From Sandaracinus sp964481145 (lineage in GTDB: Bacteria > Myxococcota_A > Polyangia > Polyangiales > Sandaracinaceae), in NCBI GenBank assembly GCA_964481145.1, contig CAYZTA010000025.1, positions 1 to 64,000 on the forward strand: DNA of 64,000 nucleotides. Direction: 5' to 3'. Position 1 is the stretch's first letter; each line of letters starts with the position of its first letter. A model generated the notes under the pieces. It was not told the origin of the DNA. It searched no databases and saw only the letters and a program-made list of their open reading frames with translations. This document shows positions 8,166 to 17,531 of the stretch, piece by piece. The position numbers and the translations under genes were made by a program.

Positions 8166-10326
8166 GCCCTTCGCCAGAAATCGAGAACTTGCCCGCCTGA
8201 GTGCGCATCGGTCCCGACGCCACAATCTTCTTTTGAAGTCGGAGCTCGAGCGTGCCGTTCGGCACGAACTTCGGGTTCTCGCTCTTCTTGGTGAATGTCA
8301 CCGAGCAGGTCACTCGTCCGCTCAGTTCGAACGGAGCTTCGAATCGATATCGCTCGATGCCGAGAAAGTTGTACTCGTAAACGAGCTTGCCTTCTCTCAC
8401 GAAAAGCGTGTGCCCACCAAACCGAGATCCCTGCGCAAAGATCACGCCCTCACACCCCGGCTGGACCTCACGCAAAGAGGCCGCGATCGCAAACGAACGC
8501 CCTCGGATATTCGGACCGACTTCCTCCGGCATCTCACTCGTACCGGGATAGAGCACGAAGCGGTCGCGCGGCGCCATGAGGGTTTTGCCTTCGAGGATCT
8601 CCATCGGCGGTCGATCGTCGAGCGGCAACGCATCATAACGACCCGCTTCGGCCCACCATCTCCCGATCAACTCGGTGAGCTTGCTCTTGTTCTGCGCTGC
8701 GACATCGTGACACTCGGCGCGATCACTACGGATGTCGTAGAGCTCCCAGACATCGTCTTCGTATTTTCCGTGCCCAGTCAGCGGCCCATGGCGCGCCACG
8801 GCCTTCCAGCCATCGTGATAAATCGCGCGCGTCCCGAGCATCGTATAGAACTGCGTCTTGCGCTCGACCTCCGACTTCGCGTCGCCGATCGTCGGGACCA
8901 TGCTCATGCCATCGATGGGACTCTGCTCGATCCCATCGATGTGATCTTGCGCCTCGACACCGCAGAGCTCAAGCAAGGTCGGTACGATGTCGATCGCGTG
9001 GAAGTATTGATCTCGGAGCTGTCCCGCTTGCTTCTTCCACTTCTTCGGCCACGCCATGATCAGCGGGTCCACCGTGCCGCCTTCGAGCGAAAAGCGCTTG
9101 AACATCTTGTACGGAGCATTGAAAGCCCACGCCCATCCGGTCGGATAGTGGCCGTACGAATTTTCGGTGCCGAGCTCATCGAGCTTGGACAAATTCTGCT
9201 CGAGTGAGTCCGGCCAGCCATTGAATAGCTTGTTCTCGTTCACCGAGCCGTTGGGGCTTCCTTCTCCGCTCGCACCGTTGTCGGAGCAAACCACGACGAT
9301 CGTGTTCTCGAGTTGTTCGCTCGCCTCGAGTCGATCGAGGACCCGTCCGATTTGATGATCCATGTGGCTCGAAAAGCCCGCGTAGACCTCTGCCATGCGA
9401 CAGAAGAGACGCTTCTCCTCCTCGTTCAACGAATCCCAAGGCCGCACCATGTCTTCCTCGGTGATCACCTCGGGAGCGGGCCACGGATTGATCGAGGAGA
9501 GCTCGGTGTTTGCGGGGACCACCCCCAGCTTCTTCATGTTGGCAAGCACGAGCTCGCGGTACTTCTCGTACCCCATGTCGAACTTGCCGCGATATTTGTC
9601 GATCCACTCCTTGGGGGCTTGATGCGGAGCGTGGTTTGCGCCGAAAGCGAGGTAACAAAACCAGGGTTTGTCCTCTTCAGCGACTTTGGCCTCGGAGATG
9701 AATTGGATTGCGCGATCGGCAAGATCGGAAGAGAGGTGATATCCGTCCTTCGGCATCCGGGGTTGTTGAATCGGACCGTTGTCGAGCACGAGATCCGGAT
9801 ACCATTGGTTGGTCTCGGCGCCGAGGAATCCGTAGAAACGTTCGAAGCCACGTCCGAGAGGCCAGGTGCGTTTGGTGGAAGACGACGCGAGCTCGTTCAC
9901 CGGACTCAAATGCCATTTGCCCAGACAGAACGTGGAGTAGCCAGCGTCTCGTAGCATCTCGGAGAGCATTCCATTCTCTCGCGGAACCAGCCCCGACGTG
10001 CTCGGAAATCCATTCGCTCCTTCGGTGATGCACGCCATTCCGTTGCGCGTGGCATTTCGGCCCGTGAGGAGGCACGAGCGGGTAGGAGAACAGAGCGCGG
10101 TCGTATGCCAGTTGGTGAAACGAAGCCCCATCTTTGCGATGCGCGTCACGTTCGGCATCTCGATGAGCCCACCAAAGCAGTCCCACGCCCCAATGCCGGT
10201 GTCATCGACGACGATATAGAGAATGTTGGGAGAATCAGCCTTTGCCTTCGGCGGCAAGTAGGGCTTCCAATCGGGCACCGAGTCACGGACGTCGGTGTTG
10301 ATGACTCCTTCGAAACGTTTTTTCAT
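8008..10326 (-). CDS. Arylsulfatase (Cys-type, formylglycine-dependent)
   Basis: The 772-residue protein belongs to the alkaline phosphatase/sulfatase superfamily and hydrolyses sulfate esters. Metal ligands DD at 41-42 (IVVDDTGIGAWD) and the formylglycine motif C79-S-P-T-R-S-C-LLTGR are present. Cys79 would be converted to formylglycine by the maturase encoded divergently next door. Further family marks are GKWHL and the late SDNGASGEG segment. The last ~150 residues form a beta-rich extension seen in large arylsulfatases. Start at ATG 10326 is preferred over an upstream frame start because AAAGGA lies nine bases before it. This start gives no signal peptide, so a cytoplasmic location is suggested. 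The substrate cannot be read from sequence. Confidence 0.93.
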   Translation of the reverse strand: MKKRFEGVINTDVRDSVPDWKPYLPPKAKADSPNILYIVVDDTGIGAWDCFGGLIEMPNVTRIAKMGLRFTNWHTTALCSPTRSCLLTGRNATRNGMACITEGANGFPSTSGLVPRENGMLSEMLRDAGYSTFCLGKWHLSPVNELASSSTKRTWPLGRGFERFYGFLGAETNQWYPDLVLDNGPIQQPRMPKDGYHLSSDLADRAIQFISEAKVAEEDKPWFCYLAFGANHAPHQAPKEWIDKYRGKFDMGYEKYRELVLANMKKLGVVPANTELSSINPWPAPEVITEEDMVRPWDSLNEEEKRLFCRMAEVYAGFSSHMDHQIGRVLDRLEASEQLENTIVVVCSDNGASGEGSPNGSVNENKLFNGWPDSLEQNLSKLDELGTENSYGHYPTGWAWAFNAPYKMFKRFSLEGGTVDPLIMAWPKKWKKQAGQLRDQYFHAIDIVPTLLELCGVEAQDHIDGIEQSPIDGMSMVPTIGDAKSEVERKTQFYTMLGTRAIYHDGWKAVARHGPLTGHGKYEDDVWELYDIRSDRAECHDVAAQNKSKLTELIGRWWAEAGRYDALPLDDRPPMEILEGKTLMAPRDRFVLYPGTSEMPEEVGPNIRGRSFAIAASLREVQPGCEGVIFAQGSRFGGHTLFVREGKLVYEYNFLGIERYRFEAPFELSGRVTCSVTFTKKSENPKFVPNGTLELRLQKKIVASGPMRTQAGKFSISGEGLTIGREGGDPVSSENVPPCEFRGGTIEFVTFDMSGKPVIDLQREFAAYLARD

Positions 10327-10511
10327 TCGCTCGTCCTTTGCGCGACGAGGCTCCTCAGCAGGCGATGTGCCGACCGTAAATGCGAGTGTGCAGGGCAAGA
10401 ACGAACACGCCCACTGAGACGACACAACACACGTGGCACGCACATCGAGGCCATGGGTCCCTCAAGTGCAAAGCCCTTGTTTTGAGTCTGTGCGGGCCAA
10501 CTCTCTGCATC

Positions 10512-11798
10512 ATGAGCCTTGTCGCGGTCCACGAGCTTGTTCGCCCCAAGGAATCGGTACGCCTCCCTTTCCATCTTTTGGCCAAGCCGACTGGGGCGCA
10601 GTGCAATCTCGATTGCACTTACTGTTTCTTCCTCTCGAAAGAGCGCCTCTATCCGGACAGCCGCTTTCGAATGAGCGACGAGGCGCTCGAAGCCTACATA
10701 ACGCAATACCTCGAAGCGCATCCTGGACCCGAGATCCACATCGCATGGCAGGGAGGTGAGCCCACCCTCATGGGGCCCGAGTTCTTCGAGCGAGCGATCG
10801 CGTTCGCCGAGGCAAAGAAACGCGAAGGGACTCGGCTCGTGCACACCATCCAGACCAATGGTGTGCTGCTCGATGATCGTTGGGGCGAGCTCTTTGCGCG
10901 GCACGAATTTCTCGTCGGCATCTCGATCGATGGCCCTCGAGCGCTGCACGACGCCTACCGTGTCGACAAAGGCGGAAAGGGCAGCTTCGACAAGGTGATG
11001 GCCGGGCTTGCGATTCTGCGAAAGCACGGAGTCGAGCACAACGTGCTCACGACGGTGCATGCACAAAACGGAGATCATCCTCTCGAGGTGTATCGATTCT
11101 TGCGCGATGAAGCAGGAGCTCGCTTTCTCCAGTTCATCCCCATCGTTGAGCGTGTGAACGAAACGGGGTTCCAAGAAGGTCGCGAAGTCACCGAGCGCTC
11201 CATTCGACCTCTCCAATACGGACGCTTCCTCACGACGATCTTCGATGAGTGGATACGTCGCGACGTGGGCAAGGTCTTCGTGCAGGCGTTCGATGTCGCA
11301 CTCGCCTCGTGGGCCGGGGAACCTCACGGACTCTGTGTGCACTCCGAGACATGCGGTTCGGCATTGGCGCTCGAGCACAACGGAGACGTGTATTCATGCG
11401 ATCACTTCGTCGAACCCCAATACCGACTCGGAAACATCCACCTGCGCTCGCTCGGTGAACTTGCGGCTTCGGCTCCGCAGCACGCGTTCGGAGAAGCGAA
11501 GCGGAGCACACTGCCGCAGCAATGTCGTCAGTGTTCGATGCGCTTCGCATGTCATGGAGGGTGTCCCAAAGACCGCATCCTGACGACGGCCGACGGCGAA
11601 CCCGGCCTGAACTATCTCTGCGAAGGCTATCTCCATTTCTTCCGGCACATCGATCCAGTGATGAAGAAAATGCATGCGCTCTTACGACGAGAACGACCGC
11701 CTGCGCTCGTCATGTTCGAACACGCCCGACCCAATGACCCGTGTCCCTGCGGCAGTCATAAGAAGCGCAAACATTGCCACCCTGTGGGCACCCCGTGA
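10512..11798 (+). CDS. Anaerobic sulfatase-maturating enzyme (radical SAM, SPASM) with SEC-C-like tail
   Basis: 428 residues. The radical SAM cluster motif C31-NLD-C35-TY-C38 binds the catalytic 4Fe-4S cluster. The Cys-rich C-terminal part (SETCGS, YSCDHF, CRQCSMRFACHGGCPKDR) matches the SPASM region that binds two auxiliary clusters. The family oxidises the Cys or Ser of sulfatase C/S-x-P-x-R motifs to formylglycine; the target is presumably the sulfatase divergent to it across 185 bp. An extra C-terminal PNDPCPCGSHKKRKHCH segment resembles the zinc-binding SEC-C motif of SecA. ATG 10512 was chosen because the upstream extension is low-complexity and lacks family similarity. It ends one base before a convergent gene. 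Confidence 0.93.
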   Translation: MSLVAVHELVRPKESVRLPFHLLAKPTGAQCNLDCTYCFFLSKERLYPDSRFRMSDEALEAYITQYLEAHPGPEIHIAWQGGEPTLMGPEFFERAIAFAEAKKREGTRLVHTIQTNGVLLDDRWGELFARHEFLVGISIDGPRALHDAYRVDKGGKGSFDKVMAGLAILRKHGVEHNVLTTVHAQNGDHPLEVYRFLRDEAGARFLQFIPIVERVNETGFQEGREVTERSIRPLQYGRFLTTIFDEWIRRDVGKVFVQAFDVALASWAGEPHGLCVHSETCGSALALEHNGDVYSCDHFVEPQYRLGNIHLRSLGELAASAPQHAFGEAKRSTLPQQCRQCSMRFACHGGCPKDRILTTADGEPGLNYLCEGYLHFFRHIDPVMKKMHALLRRERPPALVMFEHARPNDPCPCGSHKKRKHCHPVGTP

Positions 11799-12881
11799 TC
11801 ACATCATCGCGCGCCTTTGCTTGAGCTCCGCCCACCCGAGCGCTCCGAGGCTGCACACGAAGATCATCGCAATCGCAACTGCGATGGCAGCATGCGTCGA
11901 CAGGGCCGGACCTATCACACGCGAGAGGCCCACTCCTGCCGTATAAAGTACGAGCAAATGCGAGACATAAAGAAACAATGTCTCGCTCGCGAGCACCCTC
12001 GAAAAACGAGGGAGCGCTTCCACACGGGTGCTCGCAACCCCGAACACCGCGGCCATTCCAAAGACGCCCCCGAGTCGCGAAAGCGCGAGTGGAGGCCAGG
12101 CCCCTCTGTCTGCGATCCTATCCGCATCGAACCCACGCACCGCGAGCCCCGATTCGAGCACGAATGACACGAGCACGAAGAGGACGGCCACAGCTCCCAG
12201 CATGCTCGCGGTCTGCACTCCACGGGTGCTCGGACCACGCGGCATCGCGAGCGCTCCAACAGCCACGCCCACGAACATGTATCCACTCCACGGCAAAAGG
12301 GGAAAGAGCGACCCACCACTTCGCGACAAATAATTGCACGCGAATCGAACGCTCCCTGCAGCATCGCAATCGATGCCGGCCGTGATGGGGGCACATCCGA
12401 TCGCAACGGCTCCGAGCGCCAAAGATGTCCACGCGACGTGCTTCACACGAGGACACACGACCACCATGGCCTCCAACAAAAGCAGCGTCACACCAATGCA
12501 CTGGAGCACATCGACGATTTGTGCCTCATGAAGCGCTCGTTCGACGTCGCCCGAAAACACACCGAGTGGCGCGTGCAGAAGATACCCAATCGCAATCAGC
12601 AACAACGCCCGCCGAGCCCGTCGCCTGCGCACATGCGGAGTCGCGCGGTAATGCTCGAAACGCTCAGGGCTCGACAACGTCGAGAGGTAAAACGAAAACC
12701 CAGCCGCCGTAAGAAAGCCTACCGCAGTGAAACCTCGAACCCATGTCCACGTCGCAAACCACGGAGCCGAGCGCAACTCCACGGCGAGCAACGCATCGAT
12801 CGTGTGTCCTTGAATCATCTGCACGCTCATCCAAAGCCGCAGAAGATCGACGAAATGCGCCCGACCCGAAGTCACCTTCAT
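11799..12881 (-). CDS. DUF1624/HGSNAT-type membrane acyltransferase
   Basis: 360 residues with around ten membrane segments. The N-terminus (FVDLLRLWMSVQMIQGHTIDALL) matches the heparan-alpha-glucosaminide N-acetyltransferase-like family, whose conserved His in the first helix takes part in acyl transfer across the membrane. A FLTAAGFSFYLS segment follows, as in this family. The ATG at 12881 overlaps the stop of the upstream kinase gene by four bases (ATGA), so translation is probably coupled to it; a GTG two codons earlier is possible. Its pairing with a kinase and an FHA protein hints at signal-controlled modification of an envelope glycan, which is inference. The acceptor is unknown. Confidence 0.8.
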   Translation of the reverse strand: MKVTSGRAHFVDLLRLWMSVQMIQGHTIDALLAVELRSAPWFATWTWVRGFTAVGFLTAAGFSFYLSTLSSPERFEHYRATPHVRRRRARRALLLIAIGYLLHAPLGVFSGDVERALHEAQIVDVLQCIGVTLLLLEAMVVVCPRVKHVAWTSLALGAVAIGCAPITAGIDCDAAGSVRFACNYLSRSGGSLFPLLPWSGYMFVGVAVGALAMPRGPSTRGVQTASMLGAVAVLFVLVSFVLESGLAVRGFDADRIADRGAWPPLALSRLGGVFGMAAVFGVASTRVEALPRFSRVLASETLFLYVSHLLVLYTAGVGLSRVIGPALSTHAAIAVAIAMIFVCSLGALGWAELKQRRAMM

Positions 12882-14149
12882 GACCACTCGGACACGAGCG
12901 CAGCCACTTCATCCAATCTCGGTCTCTTGTTGGGATCGGCTCGCATGCACGCCTCTGCAATTTCCACGAGAGAAGGCGGAGGCGTACCATCGAGATGCGT
13001 TGAGAGCTCGCGAAGGGTAGCCCCGAGCGCATGAACGTCCATCGAAGGATGTGGCGATGCCCCTGCACGTTGTTCTGGCGACATGTACGCGAGGGAGCCT
13101 TCCACCTGCATCGCGCGCATTTCGCCTATTTTTTTGGCAATTCCAAAATCCGTAAGCACCACGGACCCCATGTCGCGCAGCAGCATATTCGACGGCTTCA
13201 GATCGCAATGCACGATGCCGCGTGAATGCACGTATCGCAGCGCTTCGACCGCGCTCTCGATCCACGGCGTGAGTCGCTCCTTCGGCACGGGGCCCCTATT
13301 GAGCCAAACTCGAATCGAACCATGCTCGATCAGCTCCATGGCAATGGCACAAAGACCGAGATCGACATCCACGATGCGAATCACGCCGGGGTGCTCGAGC
13401 GAAGCCGCCATGCGCGCCTCTTTCAAAAGTCGCTCACGATCGGCACGGCCGCGTCGACCATACACCTTGAGCGCGACGACATGGCCGAGCTCCCGATCAT
13501 TGGCCAAATAAATCGTACCAGCGCCTCCCCGTCCGAGCTCGCGTACGAGCTCATATCGACTGCGGGCCGAGGAGCGCGGCACCATCCACGTCGCGCCCAT
13601 TTCGGAGCGTGGAGCGCGGATCCCCTCACGCAAGCGCTGGGCTCTCTCCCGCGCTCTCGGATAATCCATGTCACGCGCGACAATCTTCTCGTAAAGCGAG
13701 AGCGCCTTGTGCACATCGCCGCGCCGCTCCGCGATCTCGGCCGCGAGCATCCACGCATCGAGCGGCGCATCGAGAGATGTCACGAGCCTCTCGAGCAGGG
13801 TCGCCGCAGCCTCGTCCTCTCCACGCGCATCCATCTGGAAGGCCACTCGAATCCGCAGTTCTGGCAAAGGCATCCTCGCCAGCACGCGCCGTGCGAGGTC
13901 CATCGCAAGAATCTCTCGACCGCCAGCACACAAGCGCTCGAACGCTTCGATCGCAATCTCCGCATCCGCCGAGCCAGATTGTTCTCGCTCTCCGAGCGCG
14001 ATCAATTTCGCAGCTTCCCCTTCGAGCGGATCCGCTTCGTTCTCGATTGCAGGATCGAGCTCTGTGCTTTCGTCTTCCTCCGACACGAGAGAAGGTTCGT
14101 CTCGTTCGTCTTCACGAAACAGCGCACGGACACGCTCCCACATGCTCAT
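12878..14149 (-). CDS. Ser/Thr protein kinase with N-terminal helical-repeat region
   Basis: 423 residues. An acidic leader (20-45) precedes a helical, TPR-like region (about 45-175). The Hanks kinase domain runs from about 199: glycine loop GRGGAG at 206-211, catalytic K228, HCDLKPSN from 314, DFG at 334-336, and SPEQRA of the APE region. The usual HRD arginine is cysteine (HCD), making it a non-RD kinase that may not need activation-loop phosphorylation. No transmembrane segment is seen. It overlaps the upstream FHA gene by four bases and the downstream acyltransferase by four bases, forming a tightly coupled trio. The FHA protein is an obvious candidate partner or substrate. Confidence 0.92.
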   Translation of the reverse strand: MSMWERVRALFREDERDEPSLVSEEDESTELDPAIENEADPLEGEAAKLIALGEREQSGSADAEIAIEAFERLCAGGREILAMDLARRVLARMPLPELRIRVAFQMDARGEDEAAATLLERLVTSLDAPLDAWMLAAEIAERRGDVHKALSLYEKIVARDMDYPRARERAQRLREGIRAPRSEMGATWMVPRSSARSRYELVRELGRGGAGTIYLANDRELGHVVALKVYGRRGRADRERLLKEARMAASLEHPGVIRIVDVDLGLCAIAMELIEHGSIRVWLNRGPVPKERLTPWIESAVEALRYVHSRGIVHCDLKPSNMLLRDMGSVVLTDFGIAKKIGEMRAMQVEGSLAYMSPEQRAGASPHPSMDVHALGATLRELSTHLDGTPPPSLVEIAEACMRADPNKRPRLDEVAALVSEWS

Positions 14150-15360
14150 GAGAGCACCTCGACCCGAATTCCGCCGACCATCAACGAATCTCCATTCAGG
14201 AGATCGATGGCAGCAGCGATGGATTTACCGAAAAGAAGAAGTGAGACACCGCGATCGGGTTCGAGCACGATGCGATCTTCAACGAAGACGAAGCTCGCCC
14301 CGAGCCCCTTCACGCGGAGCCCACTCTCGCCCACGATGATCTTGTCGCCGCGTTCGAGGCCGCGAACGATCTCGAGCTCGACGCCATGCTCCTCGGGGCT
14401 CACTCGCACGGCGACATCTTCCCCGAGTCCAATCTCCGAAGGGCCCGTCAACGCGATTTCTCCTGCGAAGGGAACCCCATCGATCAGAGTTCCATTTCGG
14501 CTCCCGAGATCGCGCACGATCACCTGTGCATTCCGCCGATCGATCTCGCAGTGTTTCCGCGAAATCGATGCTCCACGGATCACGATATCGGCCTCGGCCC
14601 GCCCCACGACGGCAGGCAGGCGCGATACGAGGGTCACCCGTGAATCCCCCACCAGGAGGCGCAATCCTCTTCGACGAGGCCACTTTTCCTCGATGCGTCG
14701 CAGCGAATCCAGAACGGATGGATCCCCCGGAGCCAACAGATGCGCTTCGTGCAATGCGCGCCTCGCGACATCCCGCGCTCCGACCCCCATCGCCATCTCG
14801 TGCTCGCTCATGAGACGCCTCAGACGGGCCGCGCGATGTTCCTTTGCGTGCGATTCTTCGAGCACCCTCTCCAATCGCTCGATATCTCCGGCGTTCTCCA
14901 AACAGCGCGCGAGATCGTCCGTTCGGCCGAGCAGTTCGAACGCGTCTCCCGCCTCACTCCATTTTTCTGCCTTTTCGAGGCGTTGAGCGGCGTCAGCCAG
15001 CCTCCGCTTGGCGTCCACACTCACCGCGCCGCGCTCTTTTGCGAAATCGAGCACAGCGAGACCAATCTTCGTATCGATCTCTCTCCTGATGACCTCTTGC
15101 TCCGGCGGCACGAGCTGCAGCGCATCGACCCACGCTTGCACTCGTTCCTCCAGGTTTTTCGACGTTTCGCCAAGACGCTTCAGCAGTTCGACGGCCCGCA
15201 TGGGATATCCCATGTGCGTCCAGAGATGGGCCGCTCTCCGCAAATCGCCCTCCGCTTCGGCATCTTCTGCTTGCCGGGCGCGTGAATCGAAGATTCTTCG
15301 GAATAAGCTCAAATCGTCCCCCTGAAAAACACCTTGGCCGCTGCGATGTTCGATTGACAT
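14146..15360 (-). CDS. FHA-domain protein with N-terminal helical repeats
   Basis: 404 residues from ATG 15360; the frame stays open to a GTG at 15390. The N-terminal ~225 residues are helical and TPR-like (AAHLWTHMGYPMRAVELLKRL and similar). An FHA fold covers about 232-310, with the phosphothreonine-recognition pattern GR...GASISRKHCEI and the RDLGSRNGTLIDG loop. A C-terminal second beta region (about 310-404) ends the protein. FHA domains bind phosphothreonine, so it can connect to the kinase encoded immediately downstream (four-base overlap). It is divergent from pilB across 77 bp. AGGGA lies 12 bases before the ATG. The operon suggests a phospho-dependent scaffold. Confidence 0.88.
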   Translation of the reverse strand: MSIEHRSGQGVFQGDDLSLFRRIFDSRARQAEDAEAEGDLRRAAHLWTHMGYPMRAVELLKRLGETSKNLEERVQAWVDALQLVPPEQEVIRREIDTKIGLAVLDFAKERGAVSVDAKRRLADAAQRLEKAEKWSEAGDAFELLGRTDDLARCLENAGDIERLERVLEESHAKEHRAARLRRLMSEHEMAMGVGARDVARRALHEAHLLAPGDPSVLDSLRRIEEKWPRRRGLRLLVGDSRVTLVSRLPAVVGRAEADIVIRGASISRKHCEIDRRNAQVIVRDLGSRNGTLIDGVPFAGEIALTGPSEIGLGEDVAVRVSPEEHGVELEIVRGLERGDKIIVGESGLRVKGLGASFVFVEDRIVLEPDRGVSLLLFGKSIAAAIDLLNGDSLMVGGIRVEVLS

Positions 15361-15437
15361 CGAGCCGATTTTTCCCTGACGATCACGCACCGTCCGCGCC
15401 GTTCCATCGCTCGGACATTTTTCCCGGAGGCCACCTC

Positions 15438-17144
15438 GTGAGCAACCGTCTCGGCGAGCTTCTCGTACGTGAGAAACTGATCAGTCTCCAACAACTCAAA
15501 ACCGCGCAGGACGAGGCCAAAAAGTCGAACTCCTCGCTTGGCTACACCCTCGCGCGCATGGGGTACATCTCGGATCAGGAGATCACCGACTTCCTGAGCC
15601 AACAGTACCGCGTTCAGTCGATCAACCTCGATGAATACGAGATCGACGAAGATGTCCGGAAAATGATCAGCCAAGAAGTGTGCGAACGGCACAAGGTCGT
15701 TCCGGTTTCGCGCTCTGGCTCTTCGCTCATCGTCGCGATGGTCGATCCATCCAACCTGCACGCGATCGACGACATCAAGTTCCTGACCGGCTACAACGTG
15801 GAACCCGTCGTCTCCTCGGAAGCCGCCATTCTCAAAGCGATCGAGCGGCATTATGCCGCGCCCGACATCTCGTACGACCAAATCATGGAAGGGTTCGAGG
15901 AGGGCGAAATCGAAGTCGCCTCCGAAGACGAAGACATCAACCTCGGCGATCTCGAACGAGCAAGCGAGGACGCGCCCGTCATTCGACTCTGCAACGCCAT
16001 CCTTCTCAACGCCGTCAAAAAGCGCGCGAGCGACATTCATATCGAGCCTTATGAGCGCAAACTGCGCGTTCGTTACCGTGTGGACGGTGTGCTCATCGAA
16101 GAGATGACCCCTCCGCTCAAGCTCAAGAACGCCATCGCATCGCGCCTCAAAATCATGTCGTCTCTCGACATCGCCGAGCGACGATTGCCCCAAGACGGAC
16201 GCATCAAGCTCAAGCTCGGCAAAGGCAAAGAGATGGACTTCCGCGTCTCTTGCCTTCCGACGATCTGGGGCGAAAAGATCGTCTTGCGCCTCCTCGACAA
16301 GTCGAATCTCCAGCTCGACATGACCAAGCTCGGCTTCGACCCCAAAGCGCTCGAAGACTTCAAGAACGCGATCAACCAACCTTACGGCATGGTGCTCGTC
16401 ACCGGACCCACCGGCTCCGGAAAAACCACGACGCTCTACTCTGCGTTGACCGAGCTCAATCAAGTCGACACGAACATCAGCACCGCCGAAGATCCCGTCG
16501 AATACAACTTGATGGGGATCAATCAGGTGCAAATGCACGACGACATCGGCCTCAACTTCGCGGCCGCGCTGCGCTCGTTCCTGCGCCAAGATCCAGACAT
16601 CATCATGGTCGGTGAGATCCGCGACTTCGAGACTGCGGAGATCGCCGTCAAAGCCGCGCTCACGGGCCACTTGGTGCTCTCGACACTGCACACCAACGAT
16701 GCGCCAAGCACCGTTTCTCGCTTGCTCAACATGGGCGTGGAGCCCTTCCTCGTCACCGCTTCGGTCAACTTGGTGCTCGCGCAGCGCCTCCTCAGAAAAA
16801 TCTGCGAACCGTGCAAGCACGAGATCACCATCGACAAGGCCGCCCTCAAGACAGCTGGCTTTGGCGATGACGAAATCGCGGCCGGAATTCGTGTATTCAA
16901 GGGAGCAGGATGTCGCGAGTGCAATCAGACCGGATACCGTGGTCGCGTCGCGTTGTATGAGGTCATGCCCTTCACCGATCGACTCAAAGAGATGGTGCTC
17001 CAAGGGTGCTCCACCGCCGAGCTCAAGGACGAAATGATCCGTGGCGGGGTCGCGTCACTCCGCATGTCTGGGCTCGCCAAGGCCAAAGCGGGTGTCACCA
17101 CCGTCGACGAAGTCCTTCGCGTCACAGCAGCCGATCGCCATTAG
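15438..17144 (+). CDS. pilB: Type IV pilus assembly ATPase PilB (GspE family)
   Basis: 568 residues. The GTG start at 15438 is fixed by GGAGG at 15426-15430. The N-terminal MshEN/GSPII_E_N region (LGELLVREKLISLQQL) is followed by the secretion ATPase core: Walker A GPTGSGKTT at 323-331, acidic Asp box, Walker B DIIMVGEIRD, His box STLHTND, and a tetracysteine zinc motif (CEPC...CREC). PilB powers pilus extension at the inner-membrane platform and is required for social (S) motility in myxobacteria. No other pil genes are nearby, so it is a stand-alone copy here. It could in principle serve a type II secretion system, but length and N-domain favour PilB. Confidence 0.93.
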   Translation: MSNRLGELLVREKLISLQQLKTAQDEAKKSNSSLGYTLARMGYISDQEITDFLSQQYRVQSINLDEYEIDEDVRKMISQEVCERHKVVPVSRSGSSLIVAMVDPSNLHAIDDIKFLTGYNVEPVVSSEAAILKAIERHYAAPDISYDQIMEGFEEGEIEVASEDEDINLGDLERASEDAPVIRLCNAILLNAVKKRASDIHIEPYERKLRVRYRVDGVLIEEMTPPLKLKNAIASRLKIMSSLDIAERRLPQDGRIKLKLGKGKEMDFRVSCLPTIWGEKIVLRLLDKSNLQLDMTKLGFDPKALEDFKNAINQPYGMVLVTGPTGSGKTTTLYSALTELNQVDTNISTAEDPVEYNLMGINQVQMHDDIGLNFAAALRSFLRQDPDIIMVGEIRDFETAEIAVKAALTGHLVLSTLHTNDAPSTVSRLLNMGVEPFLVTASVNLVLAQRLLRKICEPCKHEITIDKAALKTAGFGDDEIAAGIRVFKGAGCRECNQTGYRGRVALYEVMPFTDRLKEMVLQGCSTAELKDEMIRGGVASLRMSGLAKAKAGVTTVDEVLRVTAADRH

Positions 17145-17152
17145 ACCGTTCT

Positions 17153-17521
17153 TTACACGGGCTTCCAAACCATCATCGCGAGCGACATCGCGAGGAGGCC
17201 GCACGCGAGCAACGCCGTTCGCGTGCCGCGGCGTCCCTCTCTGCCCACCGCGAAGAGCACGACATTGATCGACACGAGCGAACAACACGCCGCGATCAGA
17301 ATCCACGTCGAGAGCAGCGACACATCGCCGCCGTACGCCAGAACGAACCCAAGCACCCACGTCGCGCCAAAGCCTGGTCCCGCAAGTACGTAGGCGAAGC
17401 GCGCCGCGTCATCGAGCGCTTTGGGCACGAACACACCCACCGTTCCTGCAGCGAGCGCAAGCACGGAAACGAGCTTCAAGAAGCGGAGCACGAGCATCAG
17501 CTCGATCGAAAACGTCGTCAT
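17153..17521 (-). CDS. Small membrane protein (about 123 aa)
   Basis: Four hydrophobic segments are visible in about 120 residues, starting MTTFSIELMLVLRFLKLV. No family was recognised. The ATG at 17521 is preferred over a GTG at 17542, which would overlap the upstream CPBP protease gene by several codons. It follows that protease by about ten bases and is probably cotranscribed with it. It converges on pilB with eight bases between the stops. Confidence 0.6.
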   Translation of the reverse strand: MTTFSIELMLVLRFLKLVSVLALAAGTVGVFVPKALDDAARFAYVLAGPGFGATWVLGFVLAYGGDVSLLSTWILIAACCSLVSINVVLFAVGREGRRGTRTALLACGLLAMSLAMMVWKPV

Positions 17522-17531
17522 CGCGACGCAA

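Noticed and set aside
15309..17003. A 564-codon minus-strand ORF opposite pilB
   Set aside because: Antisense shadow of a gene with complete PilB motifs; it has an odd Asp/Glu/His/Arg composition and no domain.
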